Counted from the stretch's first letter, positions 1-13,919 are shown. The stretch: 64,000 nt of DNA from Whitmania pigra (GCA_021613335.1 JAJTWR010000314.1:2627501-2691500), one strand, 5' to 3'. Translations and numbers: made by a program. Notes: generated by a model not told the origin, from the letters alone.

Positions 1-117
1 GTCAAGTATTTCATTAACATAACATGCTAAACGATACTTCGAATTGCAGATTATCTTTCCAAGTTATTCAGAATTAAAAATGGTAAATTAGTGTTCCTCA
101 ACACGAGAACATGACCA

Positions 118-200
118 CGTGCAAATCCAGACATAAATCCACATACAAATCTACGTACAAATCCACGTATAATTCCACGTACAAATCCACATACAGATTC
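118..200. repeat. 12-bp tandem minisatellite
   Basis: Imperfect tandem units of about 12 bp close to ACAAATCCACGT, repeated six to seven times. No coding potential is seen. Confidence 0.7.
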
Positions 201-332
201 AGGGACAAGCAGGAATGCATCATGTATTTAAATATCAAAATATCTTAAACATTTAATTCAATATTTTCTGTGACAATATTGTAGTTTTTTTTTTTTTTAA
301 TAAAACCTGGCTATCCTTAAATAAGTGATTAT

Positions 333-530
333 TTACGTACTCAGTGGAATGGTTAAAATATTTCCAGATATTCCTCGACGTGCAAGCAGAGAATGTCCTA
401 CGTCCAAGCACTTGTTGCCCTTCCCGGGAGCGCTGAATTTTTTTGGAGTCACATCAAAGTCAACTCCAGTTGCGTCTGTGAATTTGCTCTTGATCAACCT
501 TGATCTTACTCCCTCATCATCACTCATCAT
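333..530 (-). CDS. possible isolated exon, unrecognised
   Basis: An open minus-strand frame of 65 codons has protein-like composition (charged start MSDDEGVRSRL, later SAPGKGNKCLDVGHSLL) rather than repeat-like composition. An AG lies just before the ATG and a GTAAAT donor-like site lies near the far end, so it could be an exon of a gene extending off the left edge. I do not recognise the family and see no partner exon. It could also be a chance ORF. Confidence 0.2.
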   Translation of the reverse strand: MMSDDEGVRSRLIKSKFTDATGVDFDVTPKKFSAPGKGNKCLDVGHSLLARRGISGNILTIPLST

Positions 531-565
531 CTAATTAAAGATTATGTTGTTGATAATTAATAAGC

Positions 566-600
<35 letters not shown>

Positions 601-611
601 TATTATTATTA

Positions 612-668
<57 letters not shown>
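566..668. repeat. (ATT)n microsatellite
   Basis: About 100 bp of nearly pure ATT repeat. It produces poly-Leu, poly-Tyr and poly-Ile open frames that are not genes. Confidence 0.95.
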
Positions 669-670
<2 letters not shown>

Positions 671-699
671 TTTGTTACTTATTTGAATTAATCATCCTA

Positions 700-3600
700 A
701 CTAATCAATTTCACTTCAATAATAATTAATAATAATACCTGAAATATTTTCTTTCTTGATTTAAGGCATTCATTAAATTATTATTATTCTTTTTTTTTTT
801 ACATTTTTTTGCGGCCTCAGTCACTAGTGGTGGTTATAAGCAGAGATAATGCAGAAGAAATGGTTCGACTTTGATGTACTATCTTTCTAAATGAAATGTA
901 CTAAATGTACTAATACGTACTATCAATAACATTGCAACCTTTCTTTATGTCCTTATGTATTTATTTATGTTATACATTTCACGACATTTGCAAATTAGTT
1001 GAAAAAAACCTAAGTTCAAAGTGGAAAGGTTATATTTGTTCGTATTGTACTTGAAGAATTTCATCTTCATTTGTTTTTGTGAGTTGGTTATTTTATATTT
1101 TTTTTATTTGCTTCATGGAAAATCACGAATGTTTTTCTCGCAGTAAACGAAACCGATCATTCCCTCTTGTGATATTACGAGTAATTACTTGGACATTTGT
1201 GACTAATATAATTGTCAATTGCTAAAAATTTACTTTTCGATTGCGTGTACAAAGTATTGAATTGCAACATTTACTTGAACTCGACTACCTAAATAGGCAA
1301 GCAAGCCAGCGCCAGACTTAACGAAAGACATCGCTTGCCTGTAATTGTGTTTGTATGTGCTGTCGTTTTAAATGGCTGGTATTAGGTTTAGAGATTATTT
1401 ATTACCAGTGATTATTAGGACTCATCTTTTCAATCTTGCAAAACTTCGCTACCTTCGTGCGTTCAAAGTTGTTGCTGAAACTCTTTTCTTCGATGATCCA
1501 TTCTTTCATCGGTGATATACATCTCTTTGCATCTCTCCTTCAGAGCGTCATACTATCAGGCGTTCGAATAATTTCTTCATCAAGAACGTCGTTAACTCGT
1601 GAGGCGTCGTTATTTAAATATCTTTGCCCATTGTTTTGTACACATTCTCTATTTTCTGCTCAGCGTCTGCTAGGCTTAGGAAAATTTTGTCGTGATCGTC
1701 GGAGGAGGAAAAGATTTTCATTTGCAAAGAATCTGTTTCTCTGAAGTGTTTCTATTAAATGTTTCGATGTTCGTTGTCATTACAACTGTGTTTCTTCACA
1801 ACTTCACTTGAACAGCTTAAATTTTCAGACTCATCAGCTTATTCCACTTGCAACTGTCCTCATGCTAAAGCATCAACATCGGTGGCCAAAGCGGAAGAAA
1901 CGAGCCGATTCTAGTCTTAAGAGTGCTTAATTGAGAAATGGCGTCATGACATTCTAATAATCATCTCTCAACGGACTGTTGTTTACAAATCCTTAGACCC
2001 AATGTAAAGCTTAATGGCGGATTTAAGAAATGAAAAACATGGGACTCTTGTACATGACGTGCTTGTCTTTTCCATCTTAATCTTATTGGGGACTCCATTA
2101 AACCTATCTATGATGTTTCAAGGAGTTTGTTTCTCATTAAACTTATTTAGGGCGGGGTCGTCATTTGTAGAGGGTGGGAAACTTTTGACTTTTGACTGGA
2201 AGCAAAGTAGGGTCGAGTGGGGGTCTGCCTCCCTTAGAAAGTGCTGCAGTGACGTCCCTGATTTTGAGAAACATTTAGAAGAATGCCTCCATCTTCCTTG
2301 TAATGCTTGTGTTAAGGGTCTCGTTGAGATTTGCTGATACCGTCGAGGGTACAAGTTCGCCGTGTGCGGTTTTCGACAGGTCAATCGGTACTGAGGTACT
2401 GAGGTCAATTGGTACTGAGGTACTGAGGTCAATCGGTACTGAGGTACTGATGTACTGAGGTACTGAGGTACTGATGTACTGAGGTAAGCCCTGAATGGCG
2501 TCACCATCTACCGATCATTTGCAAATTATTTGGCATTCCTACCGAACGAAATGAAAACGACTCACACTGCAAGCGATTGTGGATTTATGGGCTTAATTAC
2601 CTAATAATTACTTAATAATTACAGAATAATTTTAAATAAGCAAAATGGTAAAAACGTCATGTTTTGTTCTTCAAGATGTGTTGTTGTCCGTTGTAAACCT
2701 TATTAATTCCTGTTACTTCTATGTAACGGTCACATCGTTACCACTGATTTTCCAGTCAGAATGGAATTTGCTCCTAATCATTCCCCTAGTGACATACTTT
2801 TAGTTGTTCAAAATTCAAGAATTGAACAATTCCTTTTAAATTACTTGCTGTTTAATTAAATTAAATTGCTCTTTTACAAGTAATATTTGGTTTCCAAACT
2901 GGAAAGAGAGAAGAATGGCAAAGAGAGAAAACAGGCATAATTGCCTGACGATGTTGGTCACGTATGAAGACAGGATGCAGCTAACCAAGGTAGGATGTGA
3001 TGGACGTGGATTGAATAAAACTCTTTATTGTGAACTGTGATATTGACGTTAATGAAAATATGTTGACGTTTATTTTGGTTGTAACAAACGTTTTCAGAGG
3101 TAGTGTCACACCAAAGAAAATAACTACTAACAATTTTCGTAACAACGTTGATGCTTCTTAAAACGATTAATTGCCATTAATAGACCAAACACGCATTAGG
3201 GAAGTGATTTGAAGCCAACATGAGGGCGGTAGAGAATCAGGTAAAGGGAGGTTATGATAACGATCGAATAGAAGGAACATGAGAACTGATTAAATTCACG
3301 AGAGATCACGTAACCAGTGGCAAAAAATATATAAAAACGAATGTTCTATGTCGATATATTTTATTTATTTAAGCAACCGATTACTGCATAGTTTTAATAA
3401 TTCATGATTTTAATTTATTCATTGCATAATGACAGCAGTAATAATTATAACTTTGCTATCGATCGACTGACTGTGAGTTGTTTTATAACTCAACATACGT
3501 GAACAAAATCACGAAAGCACTTTGATGAGTTCTGAAATTCCTCTTAAGCTGGATTTCCCATTAAGCCTTGTTTGTTCCGCATTAGTATCCATCAGTTATA

Positions 3601-4247
3601 AGGACACACCTGAAATTCTTTGAACTGCAGTTATTTAACTTAATGTTAATTGATGACTAAGCAATGAGTGTACTAATAATAACTAGTACATTTTCATAAT
3701 TATTTCTCAGATTCAAGCCAGGGTGGTTCGCAGTGCATTGAGGATGCTTCACGAACACGCAAGTCAACATGCGTGCATCAAACATGCTTTGAAAACATTG
3801 GTGATGTTTTGCTGCTGAAGTTGCCGATTTGAGTGAGGATCACCTTCATCCTCAATTTCGTAATCAATTTCTCGTGCTTTTCTGGGTTCAAATTTAAATT
3901 TAAAGTTGTCAAACGATGGTTGATTTAAAATTAAATTAAAACTAGATTAATAACAAATAATAGTACAAAATTAATAGCAAATAATAATAGAAAATATAAA
4001 ATAGACTCATAAATCTAAAGAGTTATTTATCGATTCAATGAAAATAGTTCTGTTCGGGGACGACTTGTTCAGAGTCTCAATCGATCAACAAGCAGTTTGA
4101 CACGAGAAGACATGAGAAAGTGAAGCCTCCTCAAACAATGCATTGCTGCCAGTGAACAAAATTGCAGAAAAATACAAATAAAAAAATAAAACTTGAAAGA
4201 CTCTTCTTAAAAGACTTGTTTGAAATCTCGCAGCAGAAGGTTCTGAG
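700..4247. other. gene-poor stretch left of the filament gene
   Basis: AT-rich DNA with no ORF I can support. The open frames at 1436-1744 and 2014-2337 lack recognisable domains. A minus frame near 1700-1430 has patches of protein-like residues broken by stops and may be an old pseudogene. The last few hundred bases before 4248 presumably hold the promoter and 5' leader of the intermediate-filament gene, but no clear TATA box or initiator could be assigned. Confidence 0.5.
2388..2486. repeat. GTACTGAGG minisatellite
   Basis: Tandem 9-bp units of GTACTGAGG, some with a TCAATC/T spacer and some changed to GATGTACTGAG. They cause a repetitive minus-strand ORF (2118-2507) with serial SVPQY motifs that should not be called a gene. 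Confidence 0.85.
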
Positions 4248-7200
4248 ATGGTCGAAGATCCAAGCTCCCTGCTCGTCAGTCCTGCTAGGATCAGCCACTC
4301 GGTTGCAGAAGAAGGAGATGGAGATGTTTTGAAGGACGATCAGGTGGTCAGACTTTATGAAGATGAAGTTCGACCTGTCAAAGTCGTTGTCGTCAGCAAC
4401 CCCAGAGATAGTCATGACAACGGATATGGTTGGTTGCTTTATTCTGCAATGGAAGTTATTCTTAATTATTTGTTATTTTATAATGAAATTTAAAAGTCCT
4501 GTTTGATGGATTTTAAAGAGCGACTTTATTTTGTTCCAGATTCGTTTGGATCATTTAAAATATCAGATAAGGATAAAATATTCTCCTTATCACGTAACCT
4601 AAACAATTAAGGAGAAACAGGCATCAAACAACAACAAGAAGTAAATAAATTTTAATACCCTTCAGACTTCAATCAAGTTCTCCGTCCAATCCCCGATCAA
4701 GTCCATCGAGTCGTCACCGCCTGTGGTGGCTACGGTTACGGTAAACTTCCGTTCTGGTTGAGTTGCATTCAAAACGGACACCACGATCTTTCGGCATCCA
4801 TGGTCGATGCCAGGGCAAGAGAAAGATTGGAGATGCAAGATTTGAACGAAAAGCTTGCTGAGTACATCGAGAAGGTCTGTTTACCAACAATGCACGCCCA
4901 ACCCTGGATTTGAACACAATACCTGTTGAATGGGTTGTCAACATGGTTGTCATCAGACCGTAAGGATTTCCCTCTATTTTTAGTTCTCAATCTAATGAAT
5001 AATAAAATGTTTTTGAAATTGAAAACATGACCTAATTTGTTGACCACAGAGAAACGCAAACATCTCAGCTTATCGGATTATCATCAACAATAGCATCAAC
5101 AATAAAATCGCAGCATTATAATATGAATAATCATGAAATTAATTTTAATAAATTTTTATAACAATTTATAATAAAACAGCACAACTAGCATCACTTTCAA
5201 TCCTAACACAAGGTCAGATATCTGGAAGCTGAGAACAAACGACTGTTGAAGAAATTGGACAGCATGAAACAACGATGGGGCAAAGAAACAGCAAAAGTCA
5301 GAGCCATGTACCAGGCTGAACTTTCAGATAATCGAAAACTATTCGATGACCTAGATAAAGACAAGGCCTCCTCGGAAATCAAGGTCATCTCATTGGGGGA
5401 ACAACTGAGGGAGGCGAACAAGAAGTGAGTAATCGACCTTCAAACAGGCCTCTGCTTCCATCGATGGAGTATCATTGGCTGCATGTGATGATGTTGTGGT
5501 ATGATAATGTGAGATCTTCCTTGGCGATGCGTTACCAACTTGGCGCCCGGCATCTTAAATGCCATGCCATCTGGAAAGATTTCAAGAATAATTTCAAGTA
5601 AATTTTTAGAATAATTTTAAGAATAATTAATCAATAAAGAAAATAGTCAATACAATTTGAAAAAAAAAACAAGACTATGAAGATGTGAATTTAATGAGAA
5701 TCTGTAATTATTTCTTCAAAAGGAAATTCGTTCGTTTATTTTGTTGCACTCGTTTTTAAAACACATCATCGAAACAACTGCACTTTCGTGAGGGGAGTTT
5801 ATTCCTGTTCTGTTGTGGAAAGAGTTGCAGGTATTTATCGGCATTTAACAAGAACCGAGATGATGTGGGGAGTTGATGATGATGATGATGATGATGATGA
5901 CGATGACGATGACGATGATGATGACGACGACGACGACGACGACGAAGATGCTACAAATGCATTTTGTGGATGTGGAGCTGTTTGTGGAGAAGTAAATTCG
6001 AAGGACATAAAATGACGACAAAATGTTTTATTCCGTTTGTTAATTAAATCAAACAATTCAGTCTTTATCAAGTTTTATTAATTCTTTCGTAAAACTACCT
6101 CAAGAAATTCAGCAAATTGCTTTATTTCTTCAATGCATCGTATAATCTTTGTTTTATTACTGAGCGCTTATCTGTTACTATTTTTTGTATTGTATTTATC
6201 ACTACATTTGTTGTTATATTTGTTATTATATTTATTATTATATTTATTATTGTATTTAATATTATATTTGTTATTATTTTCATCAGACACTTGTAACAGT
6301 TTGCCTTTTAGCCTTCTCACCAAAACGTTTTATCAACGGTATCACATTTTTAATAAGACAGCATATTGACTAGACATCATCATCATCAGCATCATCACCA
6401 TCATCAGCATCATCATCATTACCAGCATTTTCAGCATCATCATCATCAACGACATTCTGAGACAAAAATAACTCATTCTTGGACGATTAAATTCGTCTTT
6501 GTTGTAGTCCATAACAATGTGAAACAATTACAAGTGAGATGATCATCATCATCACCATCATCATCGTCATCATCGCTACCACTACAATATGCCAAACAAA
6601 TAATGTATTGCTGAACGAATATAGTAACACATTTTAAAAGGTACATCATAAATTGTATGATTTTAAAATTCTAAAATTCTCCAAAATGAATTTTCAACAT
6701 CTTCCAGTGTCGGGGAATATTGAATCAGACAATTATTTCATTAAATCTTCCACATCAACATTGTTCAGTCCTTAATAAGTGATATGCGATTAATAAATTA
6801 ATTAATAAATGATTGAATAATTGCAATTAATTTCAAGTCAATGTGGTTGTCAACGTAATGTGAGACAAATTACAAGTGGATGTATTTATGAGTTTTTATG
6901 ATCAAAATGCCCGCATCATTTGAAGTAGCAGATGTGACGACTATCAGATATTCAGACCTAATTGTCAACACCTTTTATTGAATGCAGTTTGTTTGGTTGC
7001 AAAAACACATGAGGAGATCGCTTGCTGGATTCTTCCTAATGTGAATTATGGCTGGTGAATTGTAAATTATAATTGTAAATTGCGGCGGCTGGTGAATTGT
7101 AAAGTATTTTTGTCCACTAAAAACATTTATTGACAAAGAAAGAATTTAAAAAATATTTAATCAAACCATTCCCAGCTGAAGTTTTGTATTCCCGTACTAA

Positions 7201-7929
7201 AACGTGTTCCATTTGAAAGCCCACAAAAACACGTTCAACAGATGTAAACAACTCCTCATCACTTGATCATTTGCATCTCATTAACATGAATTGAATAAAT
7301 TAACATTTTCGATCATTTGCATATAATTAATCTAAGGAGTAAATTACTTTTGTTTAACAGAAAAGCCGCTAATCAGCATATAATTAATGAATGACCTTAT
7401 AATAATTATTTAAAATTTCTGCTCCTATTTATTGAATTATTTCTCATAAATATTTAAATTATTTGATTTATTTTATATATTTTATATATATGCATATGTT
7501 AAAAATATATATTTACGTACAGACTCCTGATTTTAAAACCCAGTTTTTTTTATAGCTGAATAAAGATTTTTTTAAGATATTTGCTGATTAAATAAAACAA
7601 TTCCTTCTGAAATAATCTTTTTTTTTAAGTAAGCAATTGTTTTAAACCACAATATTAAATTTCTGTTTATTTTGACACAAATCAAATAATTAGTTATTTA
7701 AATAGTCAAAAATGTTTCAGAATCGAAGATCTTGAAGGATTCCTCCGTGAAGAACGAGACCTGACAAAATCCTTCATGAACAAAATGGCGGACCTTGAGT
7801 CCAACTGTGGTTATCTCGGCAGGAAACTGTCAGACATGGAAGCTGACAAGGAAAAGGATTTGAGTAAAATCTCCAAACTCACAAAACAACTGGACAAAAC
7901 AAAATCAGTAACAAATCTTTGTATTCCTC

Positions 7930-7967
<38 letters not shown>

Positions 7968-10900
7968 TAAATAATATTTATTATTAATTATTATTCACAA
8001 ATTAACAAATTACAATATTATAAGCAGGAATAAATTATTTTAAAAAGTAATAAATAATTGTAAATCTGAATAAATTATTATAAACGATCATAGATTATCA
8101 TAAACAGGATCTCGACAATGAAACTCTCCTCTTCATCGACTCCGAGAACAGGAGGCAAACGTTGCAGGAACAAATCAACTTCATGAGCATCATACACGAC
8201 CAAGTCTCCTTGCAACAATTACAACTGATTTAATTATAATGCGTTAAATGTTATTGTAACTTTATTTATATAGCGCCATATGCATAGCGTCAGAGGCGCT
8301 TCTTGTAACAATTTATATAGCGCTCCTTCCCAAGGGCGCTGGCGGCAGTGCAGGCTGGGTTTCGAACACGACACATTACGACTGCTGCCATTACCGCCGT
8401 ATGCAGGCACGTAACCCGTTCGGCTATCCTGCACCCCCCATTATAATAAATATTACCAATATAACAGTAATTATTACGTTAGCTAAAATAATAATTATCA
8501 AATTAAATATTATTTCATTCAAAAGGAAATGAAGGAGCTGGCAGGACTCGTCTGCAGGGATTCAACATCCGAGAACAGAGAGTTTTGGAAAGGAGAGATG
8601 GAGAAAGCAATTAAAGAAATAATGGATTTGTTTGACGAACAAATCAACAACTACAAGGATGATATCGTTGCCTCCTATGATTGGAAGGTTTGAATCTCTT
8701 AACATCCTCAACTTCAATGTTTATCAGAAGTTTCATAAATTGTGAAAAATTTAGAAAATTAATAAAATATAATGCATTTAATACGAGTTTACGATTTGTG
8801 GAATATTTAACTAAACGTATTATACATTTAAGATACAAGAATACATTAGTGGCCTGAACAAGGATAACCTTGAGATTTCTCACTCAAAAGATGAAGGCGA
8901 ACAAATCAAGAAATATTTGAATGAACTCAACAACAGGCTGATGGATACTGAAGAGAAGGTGCAAATAATAATAATAATAATTAATTAAAATACTATTAAA
9001 TTATATTTATATTACCTTGTATGTTATATTTCATTATAGATTTTTATTATATTATAATAATACTATTAAATTTTATTTAAATTATTTTATCAATCTTATT
9101 ATTTTGTGAAATAAAAAAATTACAATGAAAATCATAAAAATTAATATTTTTTACTTTTGTTGATGTACTCGTTGATATTGAACTCATTAAACTCGATACA
9201 CATATCTAGACTGCGAATTCTTTAATATTTTTATACATTTTTATTTTGAGTAATCATTTGTTTTTATTATTTAATATTTATTTATAAATTATAAGGATCG
9301 TAAAACTGCTTATCAGAATCAGGTGCTGATAAAAGAAATAGAGTTCCTGAGAAGACAAAGAGATGGTTTGGCGTTGGATGAGGAGGATCAGCTCAGTAAA
9401 GTTATGTTGGAGAACATCAGGTTGATGTTGATAGCATTAACGAGTGTTAATAAATATTATTAGTATTATTTGTAATTAATTATTCAAAACTATAGTTGTA
9501 TGCTAATAATATTTACATGCAATAAGTTATATATGATGATGATGATGATGATGAAATAATAACGTTCAACGTCTGACGATCTAAAACAAGTTGTTTTAAA
9601 CAACAGACTAAAATCATCAGCAAATCTCAAAGGAAATGGGTCAGATCAAATGAACTTAATCAATTTTGAAAAATTTTTCCACCAAAGTATTTAAAACAAT
9701 GTTATAATTTCACACAATAAATTGTGGTCTATATAATGGCAAAATATTGGTTACATATTTCAAAAACTTTACAATTTCTGAGCCATATTCCTCAAGAATA
9801 TTAAACCTCTAAACATTTAATTTTTAATTATTTAATAGCTTGTAATTAGATAAACAAATTCACAAAAAAATCGTTGCTTTACCACATGTACAACAATGGT
9901 TGTAATACAGTGAGTCTGATTTTCGAAAAATTGACTTTTTTCTAAGCCAGTTTATTTTATCAAGCCGCTAAGTACTTTTTTAAATTTTGATATGTTGTAA
10001 AACAAACTTAAATCTATGAAAAAAAAAATTTAAAGAAAAACATTTTGACCACCCTTTCGAGATAAATAGAAGTAAAGTTTGCGACATTTTGAATTTTGGC
10101 TGAATTTAAAAGCTTATAATACATAAACTACCTAACGTATTAGTTTTTATAATATTGAATAGGTTAAAGTTAGGCAAACAAAGATCCTAAATATCGTTGC
10201 TCTATCTCATTTACAGCATTAGTTATGACACATTATATGTGGCTGATTTTCGAAAAACTGTGCAAAAATTAATATTTAATATCATATAATATTTGTATAT
10301 CATTATAACCATCAACATCGTCATGATTCTTTCATCCATTTTGTAAGTCTAAGGGCAGAATTGAAGTCAGTGTTGGATGAATTTCACTCCAGTTGTGATG
10401 AAAGGTTGGCATTGGAAAGGGAGTTGATGGACTATAAGAAGATTGTCAACCAAACAACAGGGGGGTTAGTTGCTGTGGTTGTTGTGGTAAGTGAAGCCCT
10501 GGTTAATGCGGTGAATGTAGCTGTGGTTGACGTGCTGTTGTGAAACAAATTGCGATGTTTTAATCACTAATCATAGCAAAGTTATTGCGCAATGGACGAT
10601 TTAATATAATAATATAATAATGAATATAGTTATAGCTATAAAAAATGTCTATGACATTCAGACAGACGTATAAAATATTCTAATATACTAGCAGACCAAT
10701 AATTTGCGTGCGGTTAATATTCATGAGATTAATTATGCTAATGATGTCACATACAACACTCAACAGGTCAAAAGAGGTCTTCAAGCAGGAGATGAGCATC
10801 AGCTCCGAAGAAAGGAAGTTGAAACATCCACACATTAGTCACGTGACTGGTGTCACCTCTTCAGGTTGAAAAATTAATAAAAATAATTATTTAAAAAACT

Positions 10901-12623
10901 AATTGATTATCATAACCATGGAAAGGCGGCGATTTCTGGCTGATTTAACACTTGGCTTCAAAATATTACATGGGCTTTACGAACACCTTTCTAATACACT
11001 CCCTCCTTTCACAAAACTGTACGGGAACAAGATGACATTGTCTCAAACTTAAGCAAAGTAATTATTCAATAGACAGTGTTAAATTCTCCCTTTGAAAGCC
11101 ATGATGTCGTTAAATCAACCACGGTCTCCAGTTTAACTTTAGTCAATACTTAAATTACATTTAATCTATTTGCTGCCATTGTGCACACGCCGGTGTATGT
11201 CTTTTGTTTTTTTGCAATTGTGTTAGTGGTCCAATTAGGCTCTTCAAGTGTATCTAATAAATAAAATAATTAAATAAAAAAATATTATTACGATTGTGTG
11301 ATAACAATGGTTGCAGTAATTGTTATGCCACTTTTTCGATAAGATTGATAATAATTTCAACACATCTAGAAACCGTGTCGATGGATTCTCAGTCAACCGT
11401 GAAAGGTGAAATGTCATCGAAGGTCAGAGTTCAAAAGGTGAGCAAGGGCAGCATTTCAATAACGGACTGTGCCGAGGATGGCTCCTACGTTGCCATCGAA
11501 AATTTCGGAGTTCAGGTGAAGTTTTTGAGGGGTTCATTAATTAGTTTTTATTTGTTTTCCTAGAAATTTGAGAAAAATATTTGTAAATATGTTCTTTGTT
11601 TATCTAGTTACACATTTAGTCCAACTGAAGACGAATTCTAAATGTTTACTTTAATCATTAAAGCACATATCACATTGACATCTGATTGGTTTAATGTAAA
11701 TATTATTATTACCACTATTGTTCAAATAAATAGTTTTCAAATTAATTAAAAAATAATTTATTAGCATTATTATTATTAATCATTCCACATATGTTTTTAA
11801 AGACAGAACATTTAAACGGATGGTACCTGGAAAGAACAGTTGATGAAACTGCACCTGTCAGGTATTTCTTCGAACAGGTAACCATATCACCTGGAATGAA
11901 AATAAAGGTTAATGGATTTATGATATCATTGAGCTTTAGGTAATTTGGGATACTTATATATTATTATTGTATTAACTCAAAAATGTTGCATATTTTAAAA
12001 AATTTACTTTAATTTAAGTAACTTGTATTTATTTAGTACTCTATTAAATAATAATAACTAATATTAATTAACATTAGTTACATAATTGTATAAAAATAAA
12101 AGGTTCACAAATGTAATTAATCTCTAAACTGAAAAGTTAATAATCATAAAATAAACCCTGAATTAAGAATCATATGATTCCAGGTTTGGTCAGAAAACAA
12201 ATTTCCATCACCATCATCAGCTATGGCAGAAAATGATTTGATTTTCCACTCAGGATGTTGGAAGAATGGGGTCCAAAGAACAAGAACCACTCTTTACAAC
12301 TCCCACAATGAGGTGATGTTTCAAAGGGACTTATTATAATAATTATTCAATAAATTTAACCTTGTTATTCAATTAAACAAATAGTTAATTATTTAATATC
12401 TTATTATATATTATTAATACACTATTATTACAATATTAAATTATGCAATAACTTATTATGTTATTACTTTTATTAAAATTCTTGTAACTTGTACAAACTA
12501 TTCACAATACAATAATTGGAAGTAGATTAGAGATTTTGAGTTTCTGGATTTTTTTTATTTGAAAGTTTGTGTTTATGTTTTCAGGAGAAATCTTCGTTTG
12601 TGCAGAAGACGAAATACGCTTGA
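4248..12623 (+). CDS. cytoplasmic intermediate filament protein, protostome type with lamin tail domain
   Basis: Fourteen coding exons in compatible phase give 641 residues: 4248-4428, 4666-4874, 5213-5424, 7721-7907, 8108-8203, 8526-8687, 8833-8958, 9296-9420, 10354-10464, 10767-10864, 11370-11515, 11803-11907, 12184-12312, 12585-12623. Order: head (1 to about 109); coil 1A with the hallmark DLNEKLAEYIEKVRYLEAEN (from about 117); long coil 1B to about 295, including a QETL-like DLDNETLLFIDSENR and an RDTT/ENREF-like RDSTSENREF; coil 2 (about 300-470); lamin tail domain (about 520-625). It should form cytoplasmic filaments through coiled-coil dimers. No nuclear localisation signal or CaaX box is visible, which argues against a nuclear lamin. 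The rod end is divergent: MDYKKIVNQ replaces the usual YRKLLEGEE. The start is the ATG opening exon 1. The exon 5 donor (GTCTCC) is the weakest splice site. Confidence 0.88.
5873..5945. repeat. (GAT/GAC)n microsatellite in intron 3
   Basis: About 70 bp of GAT grading into GAC repeats inside the long third intron of the filament gene. It creates poly-Asp and poly-Ser frames. The same intron has ATC-rich repeats at 6363-6445 and 6541-6575 and ATT-rich units at 6190-6280. Confidence 0.9.
8247..8437 (-). mobile_element. tRNA-derived SINE, complete copy
   Basis: Read on the minus strand it begins GCAGGATAGCCGAACGGG (A-box-like) and has a B-box-like GTGTTCGAAACCC about 60 bp on. A body with GCGCTATATAAATTGTTACA and CGCCTCTGAC follows, with an AT-rich tail. 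The same head and body recur in the last introns of genes D and F and, more diverged, at 59170 and 60605. It lies in intron 5 of the filament gene, opposite to transcription. Confidence 0.8.
10905..11280 (+). mobile_element. LINE 3' fragment (CR1/Jockey-like)
   Basis: A frame starting at 10918 carries ERRRFLADLTLGFKILHGLY, the motif just after the reverse transcriptase in CR1/Jockey-type ORF2 proteins, followed by stops and an A-rich TAATAAATAAA-type tail near 11260. It lies in intron 10 of the filament gene, in sense orientation. Strongly 5'-truncated and dead. Confidence 0.6.
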
Positions 12624-13035
12624 ATTGTTCTGCAAATAATTTCTATGTTATTCTTGAAAGGATGGATGATATTGATGATATCTTCAGTCTTACATTGTTA
12701 ATAAACTGTTATTACAATCTCATTATTAATATTATTATCGTTGTTGTTAGTTAATATTATTATCTTTATTATAAAACATAATTATTTATGTTATTGTATT
12801 ATTAATTTTGCCTTATTCATTTCAAAATGGCATTTCATATTTTCTTTCAAATTAATCATTTGTTGCCCATGGTTGTATCTGTCATCATCATCATAACAAC
12901 CGAAGCTGTTCGTGGTTAAACTGAGACAAAATGTTTATTTACGATTCTTTACACATAATATAATACTACTACTGCTACTGCTACTGTTACTGCTACAGCT
13001 GCTGCTATTGCTACTGCTACTACTACTACTAAATA

Positions 13036-13079
<44 letters not shown>

Positions 13080-13083
13080 CGGT

Positions 13084-13800
13084 GCGAGTCATCAACATTT
13101 CTCATTGACATTTATTCCGAAATTTCTTCCCCTCAATCATCATAATCGACCTGTTTTATCGCCCCATTTCTGGCCGGAAGTGGTAGCATGTGACGTGTTG
13201 CAAACCCTCTGGAAAGTTATGACTAATGTTTCAAGGCACCGCATGAAGATGGTAATATAGATGAGCTGTTTCATGGTTGAGCTGATGCGGGTCCTAACAA
13301 ACGTAACGATGCGTCAAACGTCAAAGGAAGCGCTTCATGACAATATTAAGAAGAAAAAGTTCAAAATTCTATGCTACATGCAAACTTGACATTGATGATT
13401 AAGGTGACTATGATCGACTTAACTCCTGGAGAAGGAATGCAAGAGGATCATGAACCTTTACAACTTGCAATATCCATAAAAAGGTCGGTTGTGTGGTCAA
13501 GAATCCACCCCCCTATGTTAACAGATTTTCAATAGTGAGGCCGAATGTATCTGGGAGTGGCACTGCTTGTCTGCCTTTGCGTTTCTGTGTTTGTTCCCTT
13601 TTCTTATTTTCCTTTGTGAGTATCGAACATAAGGAATGATTACTAAAAATAACGACAATGATAACAATGCTTGAAGTGGCTGTAAATTCCTCACTAGTAC
13701 TACCAGGGCAGAATTCATTTCATCGAATACTAGAGGTTTAAAATCCAGCTTATAGAAATGAACATCGACTAATATGCAATAAATAAATTTATAAAAAATG
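13084..13800. repeat. dispersed 0.7-kb repeat, copy 1
   Basis: Aligns by eye over its whole length with 25705-26445; the shared blocks include GTATCTGGGAGTGGCACTGC. No coding frame is conserved. Probably an unclassified mobile-element fragment. Confidence 0.75.
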
Positions 13801-13919
13801 TTTTCGAGAAACAGGAAAAGCATTTTTATTTTACAATTTGTACCTTGTAACAGTTTGTATTTGTGGATTTATTTGCAAATATATTTATTTTAGAAATAAT
13901 TAAAATAACGAATTAATAA

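Noticed and set aside
2388..2486. CRISPR-like spaced repeats
   Set aside because: Units are too short, the spacers are repeats themselves, and the genome is eukaryotic.
2118..2507. Minus ORF with serial SVPQY repeats
   Set aside because: Product of the GTACTGAGG minisatellite.
5788..6071. Acidic poly-Asp ORF and its poly-Ser antisense
   Set aside because: (GAT/GAC)n repeat inside intron 3 of the filament gene; splice phase of the flanking exons does not include it.
8247..8437. Possible tRNA gene (A- and B-box-like motifs)
   Set aside because: No cloverleaf could be drawn; the motif recurs with a common non-tRNA tail, so it is a SINE.
4248..12623. Nuclear lamin rather than cytoplasmic filament
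   Set aside because: Long coil 1B and lamin tail are shared by protostome cytoplasmic filaments; no nuclear localisation signal or C-terminal CaaX is present.
12569..12754. Plus frame overlapping the last filament exon
   Set aside because: Different phase from the splice-compatible terminal exon; runs into AT-rich 3' DNA.
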